DNA of 11,967 nt from positions 1 to 11,967 of the forward strand of contig CAYOMP010000081.1 of the NCBI GenBank assembly GCA_964405075.1, written 5' to 3'. Below the pieces are notes generated by a model. It did not search any database and was not told the origin of the DNA. It was given only the letters and a program-made list of their open reading frames with translations. This document shows, piece by piece, positions 6,629-11,967 of the stretch (its first letter is position 1; every line of letters begins with the position of its first letter). Position numbers and translations under genes: made by a program. The DNA comes from CAYOMP01 sp964405075 (lineage in GTDB: Bacteria; Bacillota; Clostridia; Lachnospirales; Lachnospiraceae).

Positions 6629-6659
6629 TCATAAATGATTTTATTATTAGTAAACCTGA

Positions 6660-6695
6660 AATCCTCTGCCTACAATGTAGTGCAGGGGATTATTT
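6660..6695 (+). terminator. Intrinsic terminator of the secreted-protein gene
   Basis: AATCCTCTGC (6660-6669) pairs with GCAGGGGATT (6682-6691) with one U-G pair, capped by CTAC-AAT-GTAG, and is followed by ATTTTAATTT. It starts 31 bases after the stop codon. It lies in a convergent gap and could also slow transcripts from the minus-strand operon, but there is no U-tract on that strand. Confidence 0.85.
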
Positions 6696-6699
6696 TAAT

Positions 6700-7089
6700 T
6701 TACGCTTCCTCGAGCTGAATATGAATTTCACCTTTTGCGTGTCGTGCCTCGACAATAATTGTATAAACACCGCTATTTGAAATGTTTATAGTAAAATCTG
6801 TGGTTTCCTTTCCATTTCCGCGATAAATCGTTGTTCCATCCGGTGCTTTTATCTCCATATACAAGAAACCTTTCTCTGTTTTAAAATGTGTCTGAAGGAC
6901 ATCACCCTCATTCAACTCCAACGTATGTAAATCAGTTCCATTCATTCTCTCAATATCCAGAGAATAGGCGTCAGGATTTTTGACGCGACTTCCATTGAAC
7001 CCCTCCATATTGTAACTGATCAAGAATACAATACCACCTACAATAATTAGCAAAAAAAGTCCAATCCACATCCATTTTTTACTTTTCAT
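6700..7089 (-). CDS. Small membrane-anchored protein with an extracellular beta domain, function unknown
   Basis: A 129-residue protein, not recognised as a named family. Residues 6-25 are one strongly hydrophobic segment after a lysine-rich start, so it should be an N-terminal anchor with residues 26-129 outside. The outer part looks all-beta: L-N-E-G-D-V-L, then a F-L-Y-M-E-I-K-A-P-D-G-T-T-I-Y strand pair, ending S-G-V-Y-T-I-I-V-E-A. This is a PPC-like jelly-roll pattern resembling, at the fold level only, the secreted protein encoded next to it. Its ATG overlaps the stop of the DUF998 gene as ATGA, and GGAGG lies ten bases upstream inside that gene, so translation is probably coupled. It is the last gene of the TetR-controlled operon. 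Confidence 0.75.
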   Translation of the reverse strand: MKSKKWMWIGLFLLIIVGGIVFLISYNMEGFNGSRVKNPDAYSLDIERMNGTDLHTLELNEGDVLQTHFKTEKGFLYMEIKAPDGTTIYRGNGKETTDFTINISNSGVYTIIVEARHAKGEIHIQLEEA

Positions 7090-7730
7090 AATTGTACTTC
7101 CTCCCCATTTGTTCTGAAATATCCTTTCATAAGATATACTCCCAATACTGCATTAAATACAACCGCTGAAAACGTACTAAATCTCTCGAATAGGCCAAAT
7201 ACCGCTTTGGGCAACAAAACTGTACCAATCGGACCGATTAACATAGCCACAAGACAGATAATTGCCCATATACCAAGTGATTTTATCTGTTCTTTTCTCG
7301 CACCAATCGCTATCAATACCAAAGATACTAACGAAAATACTACAACCAATACTGTGACAACAAGATGCATGACATTCTGTGGATTTGATGCTGGTGCATC
7401 ACTTACCCACGGGAATAGCTTATATCCCACATTGCATACCCATTCCATGGCAGCAAAAAAACAAACGCCTGCCTTCAACACTTTTGATTTACAAGCAGCA
7501 ATGCTTACACATACCGCCATTATAGAAACTAATCCACATGGTCCGAATAGTGCATTCAACTGTCCTGCAAGTTCCTCTGATGGTGCACCTTTTGCGCTCA
7601 AATCACTTACTGCCATACTCAACCAATCATAGCCTGGATACGCAAGTGGCGAAAATACCACCATTGCCGTATATGACAACAAACTTATTATTCCCAATAT
7701 TCCAAGTTTTCTCAATCTTTTTTCTATCAT
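7086..7730 (-). CDS. DUF998-family integral membrane protein
   Basis: The protein has 214 residues and about six hydrophobic segments (near 9-29, 61-80, 84-102, 118-143, 150-172 and 182-203). The first loop holds Y-P-G-Y-D-W-L-S-M-A-V-S-D-L-S-A, the conserved signature of DUF998 (PF06197), and a short G-A-P-S follows. No activity is established for the family. It lies 29 bases after the TetR gene and overlaps the following small membrane protein by four bases, so the three are very likely co-transcribed. GGGTGG seven bases upstream supports the start. By position it is the most likely target of the neighbouring repressor, perhaps a membrane-stress or small-molecule response; that is inference. 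Confidence 0.85.
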   Translation of the reverse strand: MIEKRLRKLGILGIISLLSYTAMVVFSPLAYPGYDWLSMAVSDLSAKGAPSEELAGQLNALFGPCGLVSIMAVCVSIAACKSKVLKAGVCFFAAMEWVCNVGYKLFPWVSDAPASNPQNVMHLVVTVLVVVFSLVSLVLIAIGARKEQIKSLGIWAIICLVAMLIGPIGTVLLPKAVFGLFERFSTFSAVVFNAVLGVYLMKGYFRTNGEEVQL

Positions 7731-7759
7731 ATTGTTACCACCCTTCTTAAACCTTCTCT

Positions 7760-8368
7760 TTAACCATTAATACCTTTATCCGCCGAATATACTCTACAGA
7801 ATTCATCTATGTATTGTTCTAGAATACCATGGGAATTATCTTTACCATCAATACTGTCATCAATCCTGAAATCCAGAATTGCATGTACTCCCATCGCAAA
7901 TGAAACCGCCGCCGCATCGATGTTTTCAAAATATGCAACCTTCTTTGCCATAATAGCATAAAAAAGTTGCTTTGTTGCCCAAATCATAGTATTAGTCTCA
8001 GAAACCATAATTTCAGCTGCAATTTGGTTCAATGTCTTCTCCGATATGATTACCTTGTAGAACATTTCCATCTGCGGATTGTGGTTCATCCTTTCATAGG
8101 ACAACACAGTACCCATTAATATATCCTTTAAATCCTTCCCCTCAACATAGGTTCCATAATCAAATTGTCCAATCTCCCTATTTTGATTGGCTTGTTTTCT
8201 CAAAAATATATACATTTCAGAAATAATTTGTTCCTTTGAAGAAAAATGACTATACAACGATGATTTTTTTATACCGACTTTCTCAGCAATTTGAGACATA
8301 GATACACTTCTAAGTCCATTCTCACAGGCAAGTTCCAACGTAGCCATTATAATTTTTTCTTTATTCAT
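7760..8368 (-). CDS. TetR/AcrR-family transcriptional regulator (DUF998 operon)
   Basis: A 202-residue regulator. The N-terminal TetR_N helix-turn-helix (PF00440) spans about residues 5-50, with S-M-S-Q-I-A-E-K-V-G as the first helix-turn and K-K-S-S-L-Y-S-H-F as the recognition helix. The remaining helical part is the variable ligand and dimer domain; it gives no hint of the ligand. The start at 8368 has AAAGGTG about eight bases upstream. It is the first gene of the operon and sits directly behind a palindromic operator (8394-8413) placed in its own promoter, so it should repress itself together with the two membrane-protein genes. Confidence 0.92.
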   Translation of the reverse strand: MNKEKIIMATLELACENGLRSVSMSQIAEKVGIKKSSLYSHFSSKEQIISEMYIFLRKQANQNREIGQFDYGTYVEGKDLKDILMGTVLSYERMNHNPQMEMFYKVIISEKTLNQIAAEIMVSETNTMIWATKQLFYAIMAKKVAYFENIDAAAVSFAMGVHAILDFRIDDSIDGKDNSHGILEQYIDEFCRVYSADKGING

Positions 8369-8390
8369 ACCAACGCACCTTTCGATAGTA

Positions 8391-8420
8391 ATTATACGAC
8401 CGATTGGTCGTATTTGTCAA
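8391..8420 (-). promoter_or_regulatory. Promoter and operator of the TetR-DUF998 operon
   Basis: On the minus strand there is a consensus TTGACA (8420-8415), an 18-base spacer and TATAAT (8396-8391). The 20-bp palindrome ATACGACCGATTGGTCGTAT (8394-8413), with perfect 8-bp arms around GATT, fills the spacer and overlaps the -10. It starts 25 bases ahead of the TetR ATG. This is the usual layout for an autoregulated TetR operon: bound repressor would block RNA polymerase. Confidence 0.88.
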
Positions 8421-8458
8421 TTTCCTTTTTATCTCTGTCTTTTGCGTGTCTTACATAA

Positions 8459-8534
8459 CGAGTTTCGATAGTTTCGCGGCGCTCGTCTAAAACCTATGTA
8501 AACAAATTCTTCTCCCCGCTGCTCGCGTAAATAG
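8459..8534 (+). repeat. Intergenic repeat family A, copy 3
   Basis: It contains CGAGTTTCGATAGTTTCGCG, GGCGCTCGTC, AAAACCTATGTAAACA and a TTCTCCCCGCTGCTCGCG tail. The start differs from copies 1 and 2: CACACTTTGC is missing and the GTTTCG block is doubled. It lies between the operator of the TetR-DUF998 operon and the family C element downstream of the GNAT gene. Confidence 0.75.
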
Positions 8535-8598
8535 AAACTGCTCCAAGTCTAGAAATGGGACGTAATTCAAAGAATCCCCCAACACTTGACTTAGAGCC

Positions 8599-8646
8599 AA
8601 AAAGATATGGTAACTAATCAGAATACTTTCTAAATTAACTACCATA
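8599..8646 (-). terminator. Intrinsic terminator downstream of the RsgA-GNAT operon
   Basis: On the minus strand TATGGTAGTTAAT (8646-8634) pairs with ATTAGTTACCATA (8618-8606) over 13 positions. Two adjacent pairs are G-U and U-G wobbles. The stem is followed by TCTTTTT. It forms the end of the family C element and lies about 165 bases after the GNAT stop codon, so the operon would carry a long 3' UTR. Confidence 0.75.
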
Positions 8647-8799
8647 CTTTATATACACTAATATTTTCTATTCAATAACAACTCTAATAATACTCTTCAC
8701 AATATTTACTAAATCTTCGCCATAGGCATTCTTTATAAAACCTTATAATGTTTTAAACCTTCTCTGAAAACCCAAAAATTGAATAAACCTATGCTTACT
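8599..8799 (-). repeat. Dispersed 3'-flanking element, family C, copy 1
   Basis: About 200 bases just after the GNAT stop codon match 11494-11698, which lies just after the PPDK stop codon, in the same orientation. Identical blocks include the 14 bases AGTAAGCATAGGTT at the gene-proximal end, TTTTATAAAGAATGCCTAT in the middle, a 25-base run at 8648-8672, and a 26-base run at 8605-8630 covering one terminator arm and most of the loop. Between these blocks the copies differ by substitutions and small gaps. No open frame is kept between copies, so it is treated as non-coding. Confidence 0.85.
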
Positions 8800-8811
8800 T
8801 ATCCTTATTAA

Positions 8812-9489
8812 TTATTTCTCGAATAACTGACCTGGAAGTTTTAATTTTTCTTTAACCGGAAATTCCTTATCAAATGCTTCTACCTCTGCCTCATCCACAA
8901 AATACCCCTGTGGTGTCGCATACTCTCCTGTAATCCCATCTAAATATCCTGGAATTAATTCTTTACATAAAAAGAAGGATGCGTCTTCACCTTCTGGCAA
9001 ACCATGATAGCGAATGCCGAAGTTACTTGCCTGAGTAAATCCACTCTTTCCATAAAAATCAATATTTCCTTCAAAACAAACTGCACCACAACCAAGTTCT
9101 TTTGCTTTTTCTAAGGAATAATCTAGTAAAATTTTTCCATATCCTTTTCTCTTCAGTTCAGGTGTAATACAAATTGGCCCCATAGTCATAATAGGGATAT
9201 TTCTGCCATCATCCGCTTTGATATTCGCTCTCATAAACATGTTCTGACCGATTAACTTACCATTCTGTTCCTCAGCAGAATGACCTACCGCACCATTCTC
9301 TTGTGTGCTGAGACACATAACAAAATCAAGTTCTGGGACGAATGCTGGATCATTTCGAAGCTGATTCAACACATAATGCTCATAGCACCCTGGACGATAT
9401 ACATTCCAAAAGCTTTCCCTTACTAAATTTTCTACTTCTCGATATTCTTCTTCTTTTTCTAATCGTATAATAATATTGTTTGTATTCAT
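8812..9489 (-). CDS. GNAT-family N-acetyltransferase
   Basis: A 225-residue acetyltransferase with a GNAT fold (PF00583/PF13508-like). The core strand T-M-G-P-I-C-I-T-P-E leads into the acetyl-CoA pyrophosphate-binding motif R-K-G-Y-G-K at residues 114-119 and a following helix. Later, G-N-I-D-F-Y-G-K-S-G-F is the typical Y-x-x-x-G-F ending. The C-terminal 70 residues extend past the minimal domain. The frame is open to 9600, but that part lies inside the upstream GTPase gene in another frame; the ATG at 9489, ten bases after that gene's stop, is preferred. Its ribosome binding site is weak (AAGGA 13 bases away), so translation may depend on ribosomes finishing the upstream gene. The substrate is unknown; small molecule, antibiotic or protein are all open. 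Confidence 0.85.
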   Translation of the reverse strand: MNTNNIIIRLEKEEEYREVENLVRESFWNVYRPGCYEHYVLNQLRNDPAFVPELDFVMCLSTQENGAVGHSAEEQNGKLIGQNMFMRANIKADDGRNIPIMTMGPICITPELKRKGYGKILLDYSLEKAKELGCGAVCFEGNIDFYGKSGFTQASNFGIRYHGLPEGEDASFFLCKELIPGYLDGITGEYATPQGYFVDEAEVEAFDKEFPVKEKLKLPGQLFEK

Positions 9490-9499
9490 TGTTTTATCT

Positions 9500-10561
9500 T
9501 CATCCTTTCCTATTTCTCTTATTAATTTTTGCAATGTTCTTAAATTTTTGTTTTTTCTCAACCAAATAACCTTGTGTATCTTCCACATACCGATTCTCAT
9601 TCATCAGTTTCTGCCAAGAACCAAGTCGATCATTCGATAATCTACCACAATCCACTGCCTCTTGTACTGCACACCCTGGCTCACCCTTTGAATGAGAACA
9701 ATCACGGAAGCGACATTTTAACGCCAACTCCTCAATATCTGCAAACGCCTGATCAATTCCGTCTCCAGCATCCCACATTCCTAGCTCTCGCATTCCCGGT
9801 GTATCAATCACCATGCCACCAGATGTCAAAAGAATCAGCTCACGATGGGTTGTGGTGTGTCGTCCTTTGTCATCATTCCTGAGTCCATTCGTGTCCAGAT
9901 ATTTTTCACCCAGCAAACAATTGATTAAAGTAGATTTTCCCACACCGGATGAGCCAATAAATGCGATTGTCTTTCCCTCAGCAAGGTACGGATAAATCTG
10001 CTCATAACCATCTTGACTTATGGCATTCGTAACTAAAACATCCACACCTGCCGTTACAGAAGATATTTCTAACATTATGTTATCCAAATCTTCGCACAAA
10101 TCTGATTTTGTCAAAACTACAACCGGCATAGCGCCACTGTTCCATGCAATGGAAACATATCGTTCTAAACGTCGTAAATTAAAATCATTATTTAGGGACA
10201 TACACAAAAATACAGTATCAATATTGGCAGCAACAACCTGCTCCTCATTTTTTTCACCAGCAGCTTTTCTCACAAAACTGCTTTTTCTCGGAAGAACATG
10301 GTGAATCACTGCATTACCGCCACTTTTGTTCCAGTCAACCATAACGAAATCACCTACTGCCGGATATTCTGATTTTGCCTGTACATCATAATGAAATCTT
10401 CCCGATATTTCTCCCCATTTTTCTCCCTGTGAAGAAACCAATCGATATATTCCTTTTTCCTGTGAAAGAACTCGTGAAATAATCAAATTTTCAAAATGTT
10501 CGGCCGATTTTTCTACTGCCTCAGACAGGCCATATTGTCTCATATTAATCTCGTTTCTCAT
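9500..10561 (-). CDS. rsgA: RsgA-family circularly permuted ribosome-assembly GTPase
   Basis: A 353-residue protein with the RsgA/YjeQ/YloQ layout: an N-terminal OB-fold (about 25-95), a circularly permuted GTPase domain and a C-terminal zinc finger. The G motifs occur in permuted order: G4 T-K-S-D at 151-154, G1 G-S-S-G-V-G-K-S-T at 203-211, a G2-type G-R-H-T-T-T near 233-238, and G3 D-T-P-G at 253-256. Zinc ligands Cys283, Cys288, His290 and Cys297 follow. RsgA binds the 30S subunit late in assembly and its GTPase is stimulated by ribosomes. The ATG overlaps the TetR stop as ATGA, with AAGGAGG six bases upstream. Housekeeping rsgA is usually not in a TetR operon, so this may be a second, inducible paralogue; that cannot be settled from this window. 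Confidence 0.92.
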   Translation of the reverse strand: MRNEINMRQYGLSEAVEKSAEHFENLIISRVLSQEKGIYRLVSSQGEKWGEISGRFHYDVQAKSEYPAVGDFVMVDWNKSGGNAVIHHVLPRKSSFVRKAAGEKNEEQVVAANIDTVFLCMSLNNDFNLRRLERYVSIAWNSGAMPVVVLTKSDLCEDLDNIMLEISSVTAGVDVLVTNAISQDGYEQIYPYLAEGKTIAFIGSSGVGKSTLINCLLGEKYLDTNGLRNDDKGRHTTTHRELILLTSGGMVIDTPGMRELGMWDAGDGIDQAFADIEELALKCRFRDCSHSKGEPGCAVQEAVDCGRLSNDRLGSWQKLMNENRYVEDTQGYLVEKKQKFKNIAKINKRNRKG

Positions 10562-11190
10562 ATCATTCCTCCTTCCGAATCCATTTCATACCTCTGCATA
10601 AAATTCTCCGTAGATTTACGTAGAATCTCAACATAATCCTCACTTTCTCCTCTTTTATCATACATACAAATTAGAAGAAAAAACGGAGCATAATACTCTA
10701 CTGCAAGTTGTTTTGGATTTTCCTCTTTCAGTGTTCCTTCCTGAATCAATTCACGGAACAAATCTTCCATATATGAAACTGGTCCTTCAACAATACACTG
10801 ACTATACAGCTCTGCCATCTCCGTATTACGATATTGCTCTAAAGTCAGCATTTTACGAAAATCAGACGCAAAATCGTCTTTTGTCCAAAATAAAAACTGT
10901 GCAATTGTATAATCCATAATTTTTTCTACAGATTGATTTTTATATGATTTCGGCTGGGTTTCATATTTTTCTTGCGGTACTTCATATTCTTTTGCTCTTT
11001 CAGCATCAATTTGATACATTCTCTCAACAATGCTATCAAAAATATCACGTTTATTTTTATAATGCTTATATAAAGCTCCTTTTGTCATTCCCAATTCTCC
11101 TGCAATTGTACTTACCGAGACAGCCTCATAACCATCCCTTGCAAATAAGTGAAGTGCAGTAATTAATATTTTTTCCCTAGTATCTAACAT
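10558..11190 (-). CDS. TetR/AcrR-family transcriptional regulator (RsgA-GNAT operon)
   Basis: A 210-residue TetR regulator. The N-terminal DNA-binding domain (about 4-50) includes V-S-V-S-T-I-A-G-E-L-G followed by the recognition helix T-K-G-A-L-Y-K-H-Y; the C-terminal part is helical with no recognisable ligand signature. An ATG at 11205 is in frame, but it has no ribosome binding site and lies next to the operator. The ATG at 11190 follows AAGGAG at six bases, so it is chosen. It is the first gene of an operon with the RsgA-type GTPase (four-base ATGA overlap) and the GNAT protein. Two palindromic operators in its own promoter point to tight autorepression. Confidence 0.92.
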   Translation of the reverse strand: MLDTREKILITALHLFARDGYEAVSVSTIAGELGMTKGALYKHYKNKRDIFDSIVERMYQIDAERAKEYEVPQEKYETQPKSYKNQSVEKIMDYTIAQFLFWTKDDFASDFRKMLTLEQYRNTEMAELYSQCIVEGPVSYMEDLFRELIQEGTLKEENPKQLAVEYYAPFFLLICMYDKRGESEDYVEILRKSTENFMQRYEMDSEGGMI

Positions 11191-11208
11191 TATTATCTCC
11201 TTCATTCA

Positions 11209-11257
11209 GTAAACGACCGTTTACCATTATTATAGTGAACGGTCGTTTACTTGTCAA
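11209..11257 (-). promoter_or_regulatory. Consensus promoter with two operators of the TetR-RsgA-GNAT operon
   Basis: On the minus strand there is a perfect TTGACA (11257-11252), a 17-base spacer and a perfect TATAAT (11234-11229). Operator 1 (11235-11250) reads GTGAACGGTCGTTTAC on the plus strand and fills the spacer. Operator 2, GTAAACGACCGTTTAC (11209-11224), covers the expected start point. Each is a palindrome with 7-bp arms (one mismatch in operator 1) around a 2-base centre, and the two centres are 26 bases apart. The two sites are also inverted copies of each other at 15 of 16 positions. A full-strength promoter with two repressor sites implies strong induction when the repressor leaves. 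Confidence 0.92.
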
Positions 11258-11361
11258 GATTTAATTTGAATTTTTGGTAATTTGTATTTATTTTCATTTA
11301 AGCTTAATATCCTATTTTAATAAAAAAGTGGATAGTGTTTCTGTATTGAAAAGTTTCTTCT

Positions 11362-11493
11362 ATGTAGAACAAAGAATGTGCAAAGCACATTCTCGCGCCG
11401 CTTTTACGTCGCATTTTGCGACATTCTACATCTTCGCGCGAGTGCGAATCCATTGCGGAGCATTTTTAATTTGTATGAGGACTTTCCTCATAT
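11362..11493 (+). repeat. Intergenic repeat family B, copy 2
   Basis: It shares with copy 1 the perfect hairpin AGAATGTGC-AAA-GCACATTCT (11373-11393) and the GC-rich tract that follows (CGCGCCGCTTTTACGTCGCA), with one base changed. An extra 8-bp inverted pair (ATGTAGAA at 11362-11369, TTCTACAT at 11424-11431) encloses that part. It closes with TATGAGGA-CTT-TCCTCATA (11474-11492), which ends just before the A-tract of the PPDK terminator. A 73-codon open frame (11274-11495) crosses it in a different frame from the one crossing copy 1, so neither is taken as coding. The preceding 11258-11361 shows nothing recognisable. Confidence 0.72.
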
Positions 11494-11541
11494 AAAAAAA
11501 TATGGTAACTAATCAGAATACTTTCCAAATTAGTTACCATA
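11494..11541 (-). terminator. Intrinsic terminator downstream of ppdK
   Basis: On the minus strand TATGGTAACTAAT (11541-11529) pairs perfectly over 13 bp with ATTAGTTACCATA (11513-11501) around a 15-base loop, followed by seven T residues. It is the end of the family C element and lies about 185 bases after the PPDK stop codon. Confidence 0.9.
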
Positions 11542-11698
11542 CTCTATATACACTAATATTTTCTATTCAGGAACAACTCTATAATACCCTTCACATAATA
11601 CACCAAATCTTCATTTATAGGCATTCTTTATAAAACTTATATATATTCTAAACCTTCTCCCAAAATCTTTAGAAATATTGAATTAACCTATGCTTACT
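11494..11698 (-). repeat. Dispersed 3'-flanking element, family C, copy 2
   Basis: This is the partner of the element at 8599-8799, in the same orientation relative to transcription. Both copies start with AGTAAGCATAGGTT shortly after a stop codon and end with the same terminator hairpin. This copy begins 28 bases after the PPDK stop codon; the other begins 12 bases after the GNAT stop. Apart from the terminator, no strong secondary structure was recognised by eye. Confidence 0.85.
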
Positions 11699-11726
11699 AA
11701 GGATTTTAGTGTTTTGTTCTACAGTA

Positions 11727-11967
11727 TTATTTATTGTTTATAGCTGCCTGTGCTGCTGCTAATCTAGCAATTGGAACTCTAAATGGTGAGCAAGAAACAT
11801 AGTTTAATCCAACCTTGTGGCAGAATTCAACTGATGATGGATCTCCACCATGTTCTCCACAGATACCAAGTTTGATATCAGGACGAGTTTTACGACCCTT
11901 GTCTGCTGCCATCTGAACTAACTGTCCAACACCTGTCTGGTCAAGTCTTGCAAATGGATCTGATTCG
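11727..11967 (-). CDS. ppdK: Pyruvate, phosphate dikinase, C-terminal part (cut by the window edge)
   Basis: The last 79 codons of a gene whose 5' part lies beyond the right edge. They contain the end of the PEP-utilising (TIM-barrel) domain: G-I-C-G-E-H-G-G-D-P with the catalytic cysteine that protonates enolpyruvate, then Y-V-S-C-S-P-F-R-V-P-I-A-R-L-A-A-A-Q-A-A close to the C-terminus. This ending separates PPDK from PEP synthase and from enzyme I of the PTS, which end differently. The full enzyme (about 875 residues) interconverts pyruvate, ATP and phosphate with PEP, AMP and pyrophosphate in the cytoplasm and serves pyrophosphate-linked glycolysis in many clostridia. Codon choice and composition are more GC-rich than in the neighbouring intergenic DNA, as expected of a highly expressed core gene. 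Confidence 0.93.
   Translation of the reverse strand, partial: ESDPFARLDQTGVGQLVQMAADKGRKTRPDIKLGICGEHGGDPSSVEFCHKVGLNYVSCSPFRVPIARLAAAQAAINNK

Noticed and set aside
7207..7632. 141-codon open frame antisense to the DUF998 gene
   Set aside because: The opposite strand encodes a clear membrane protein with family signature, ribosome binding site and operon context; this frame is a shadow of it.
8670..8745. Short peptide-like reading inside family C (E-D-L-V...V-K-x-I-I) on the minus strand
   Set aside because: A similar reading exists in both copies, but they reach it through different frames around a one-base gap and end differently, and there is no ribosome binding site. It is more likely a by-product of non-coding conservation, or at best a remnant.
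9574..9882. 102-codon open frame antisense to the RsgA-type gene
   Set aside because: It is a shadow of the zinc-finger region of a well-supported gene and has no domain or start signal of its own.
10558..11205. Longer TetR start at 11205
   Set aside because: It has no ribosome binding site and would put the start codon against the operator; the ATG at 11190 has a strong AAGGAG at six bases.
11274..11495. 73-codon open frame on the plus strand
   Set aside because: It crosses family B copy 2, has no ribosome binding site, and its translation is not shared with copy 1 in the same frame.

Overview
The window looks like a chromosomal segment of a low-GC, endospore-forming Clostridia species, most likely a Lachnospiraceae-type gut anaerobe. 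The reasons are AT-rich DNA with strong AGGAGG-type ribosome binding sites, a CotF/ferritin-like protein, the C-terminus of pyruvate, phosphate dikinase (PPDK), and a secreted PPC-plus-Fn3 protein of a kind common in that family. The genus cannot be fixed from the sequence. Eleven complete genes and the partial PPDK gene lie on the minus strand, and a possible further minus gene starts at the left edge. Only the secreted protein at 5579-6628 is on the plus strand.

Left part (1-5331), minus strand: a promoter and start codon that seem to belong to a gene running off the left edge; a saccharopine-dehydrogenase-like oxidoreductase; a flavodoxin-fold protein with its own terminator; an inositol-monophosphatase-family phosphatase; a membrane-anchored alpha/beta hydrolase; a CotF/ferritin-like protein with an apparently complete diiron ligand set; and a bacterial homologue of macrophage migration inhibitory factor (MIF). 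These look like single-gene units, several with recognisable promoters or terminators.

Middle (5332-8413): a divergent intergenic region leads to the secreted plus-strand protein (signal peptide, two PPC-like beta domains, Fn3 domain), which ends in a strong terminator. Facing it is a minus-strand operon of TetR regulator, DUF998 membrane protein and a small anchored protein. Its promoter is TTGACA-18-TATAAT, and a 20-bp palindromic operator fills the spacer.

Right part (8414-11967): a second TetR operon encodes a TetR regulator, an RsgA-type circularly permuted ribosome-assembly GTPase and a GNAT acetyltransferase, with an ATGA overlap at the first junction and a 10-nt gap at the second. 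It is driven by a consensus TTGACA-17-TATAAT promoter with two operator palindromes, one in the spacer and one just after the -10. The 3' end of PPDK closes the window.

The most unusual content is intergenic. Three dispersed repeat families are present. Family A has three good copies and one diverged copy. Family B has two long copies and an inverted tail fragment, and both long copies abut the U-tract of a minus-strand terminator. Family C is a roughly 200-bp element found in the 3' flank of both the GNAT operon and PPDK. It ends in an intrinsic terminator whose two base differences between copies are both G-U wobble-compatible, but only in the minus-strand RNA. No tRNA, rRNA, CRISPR array, transposase or phage gene was seen.
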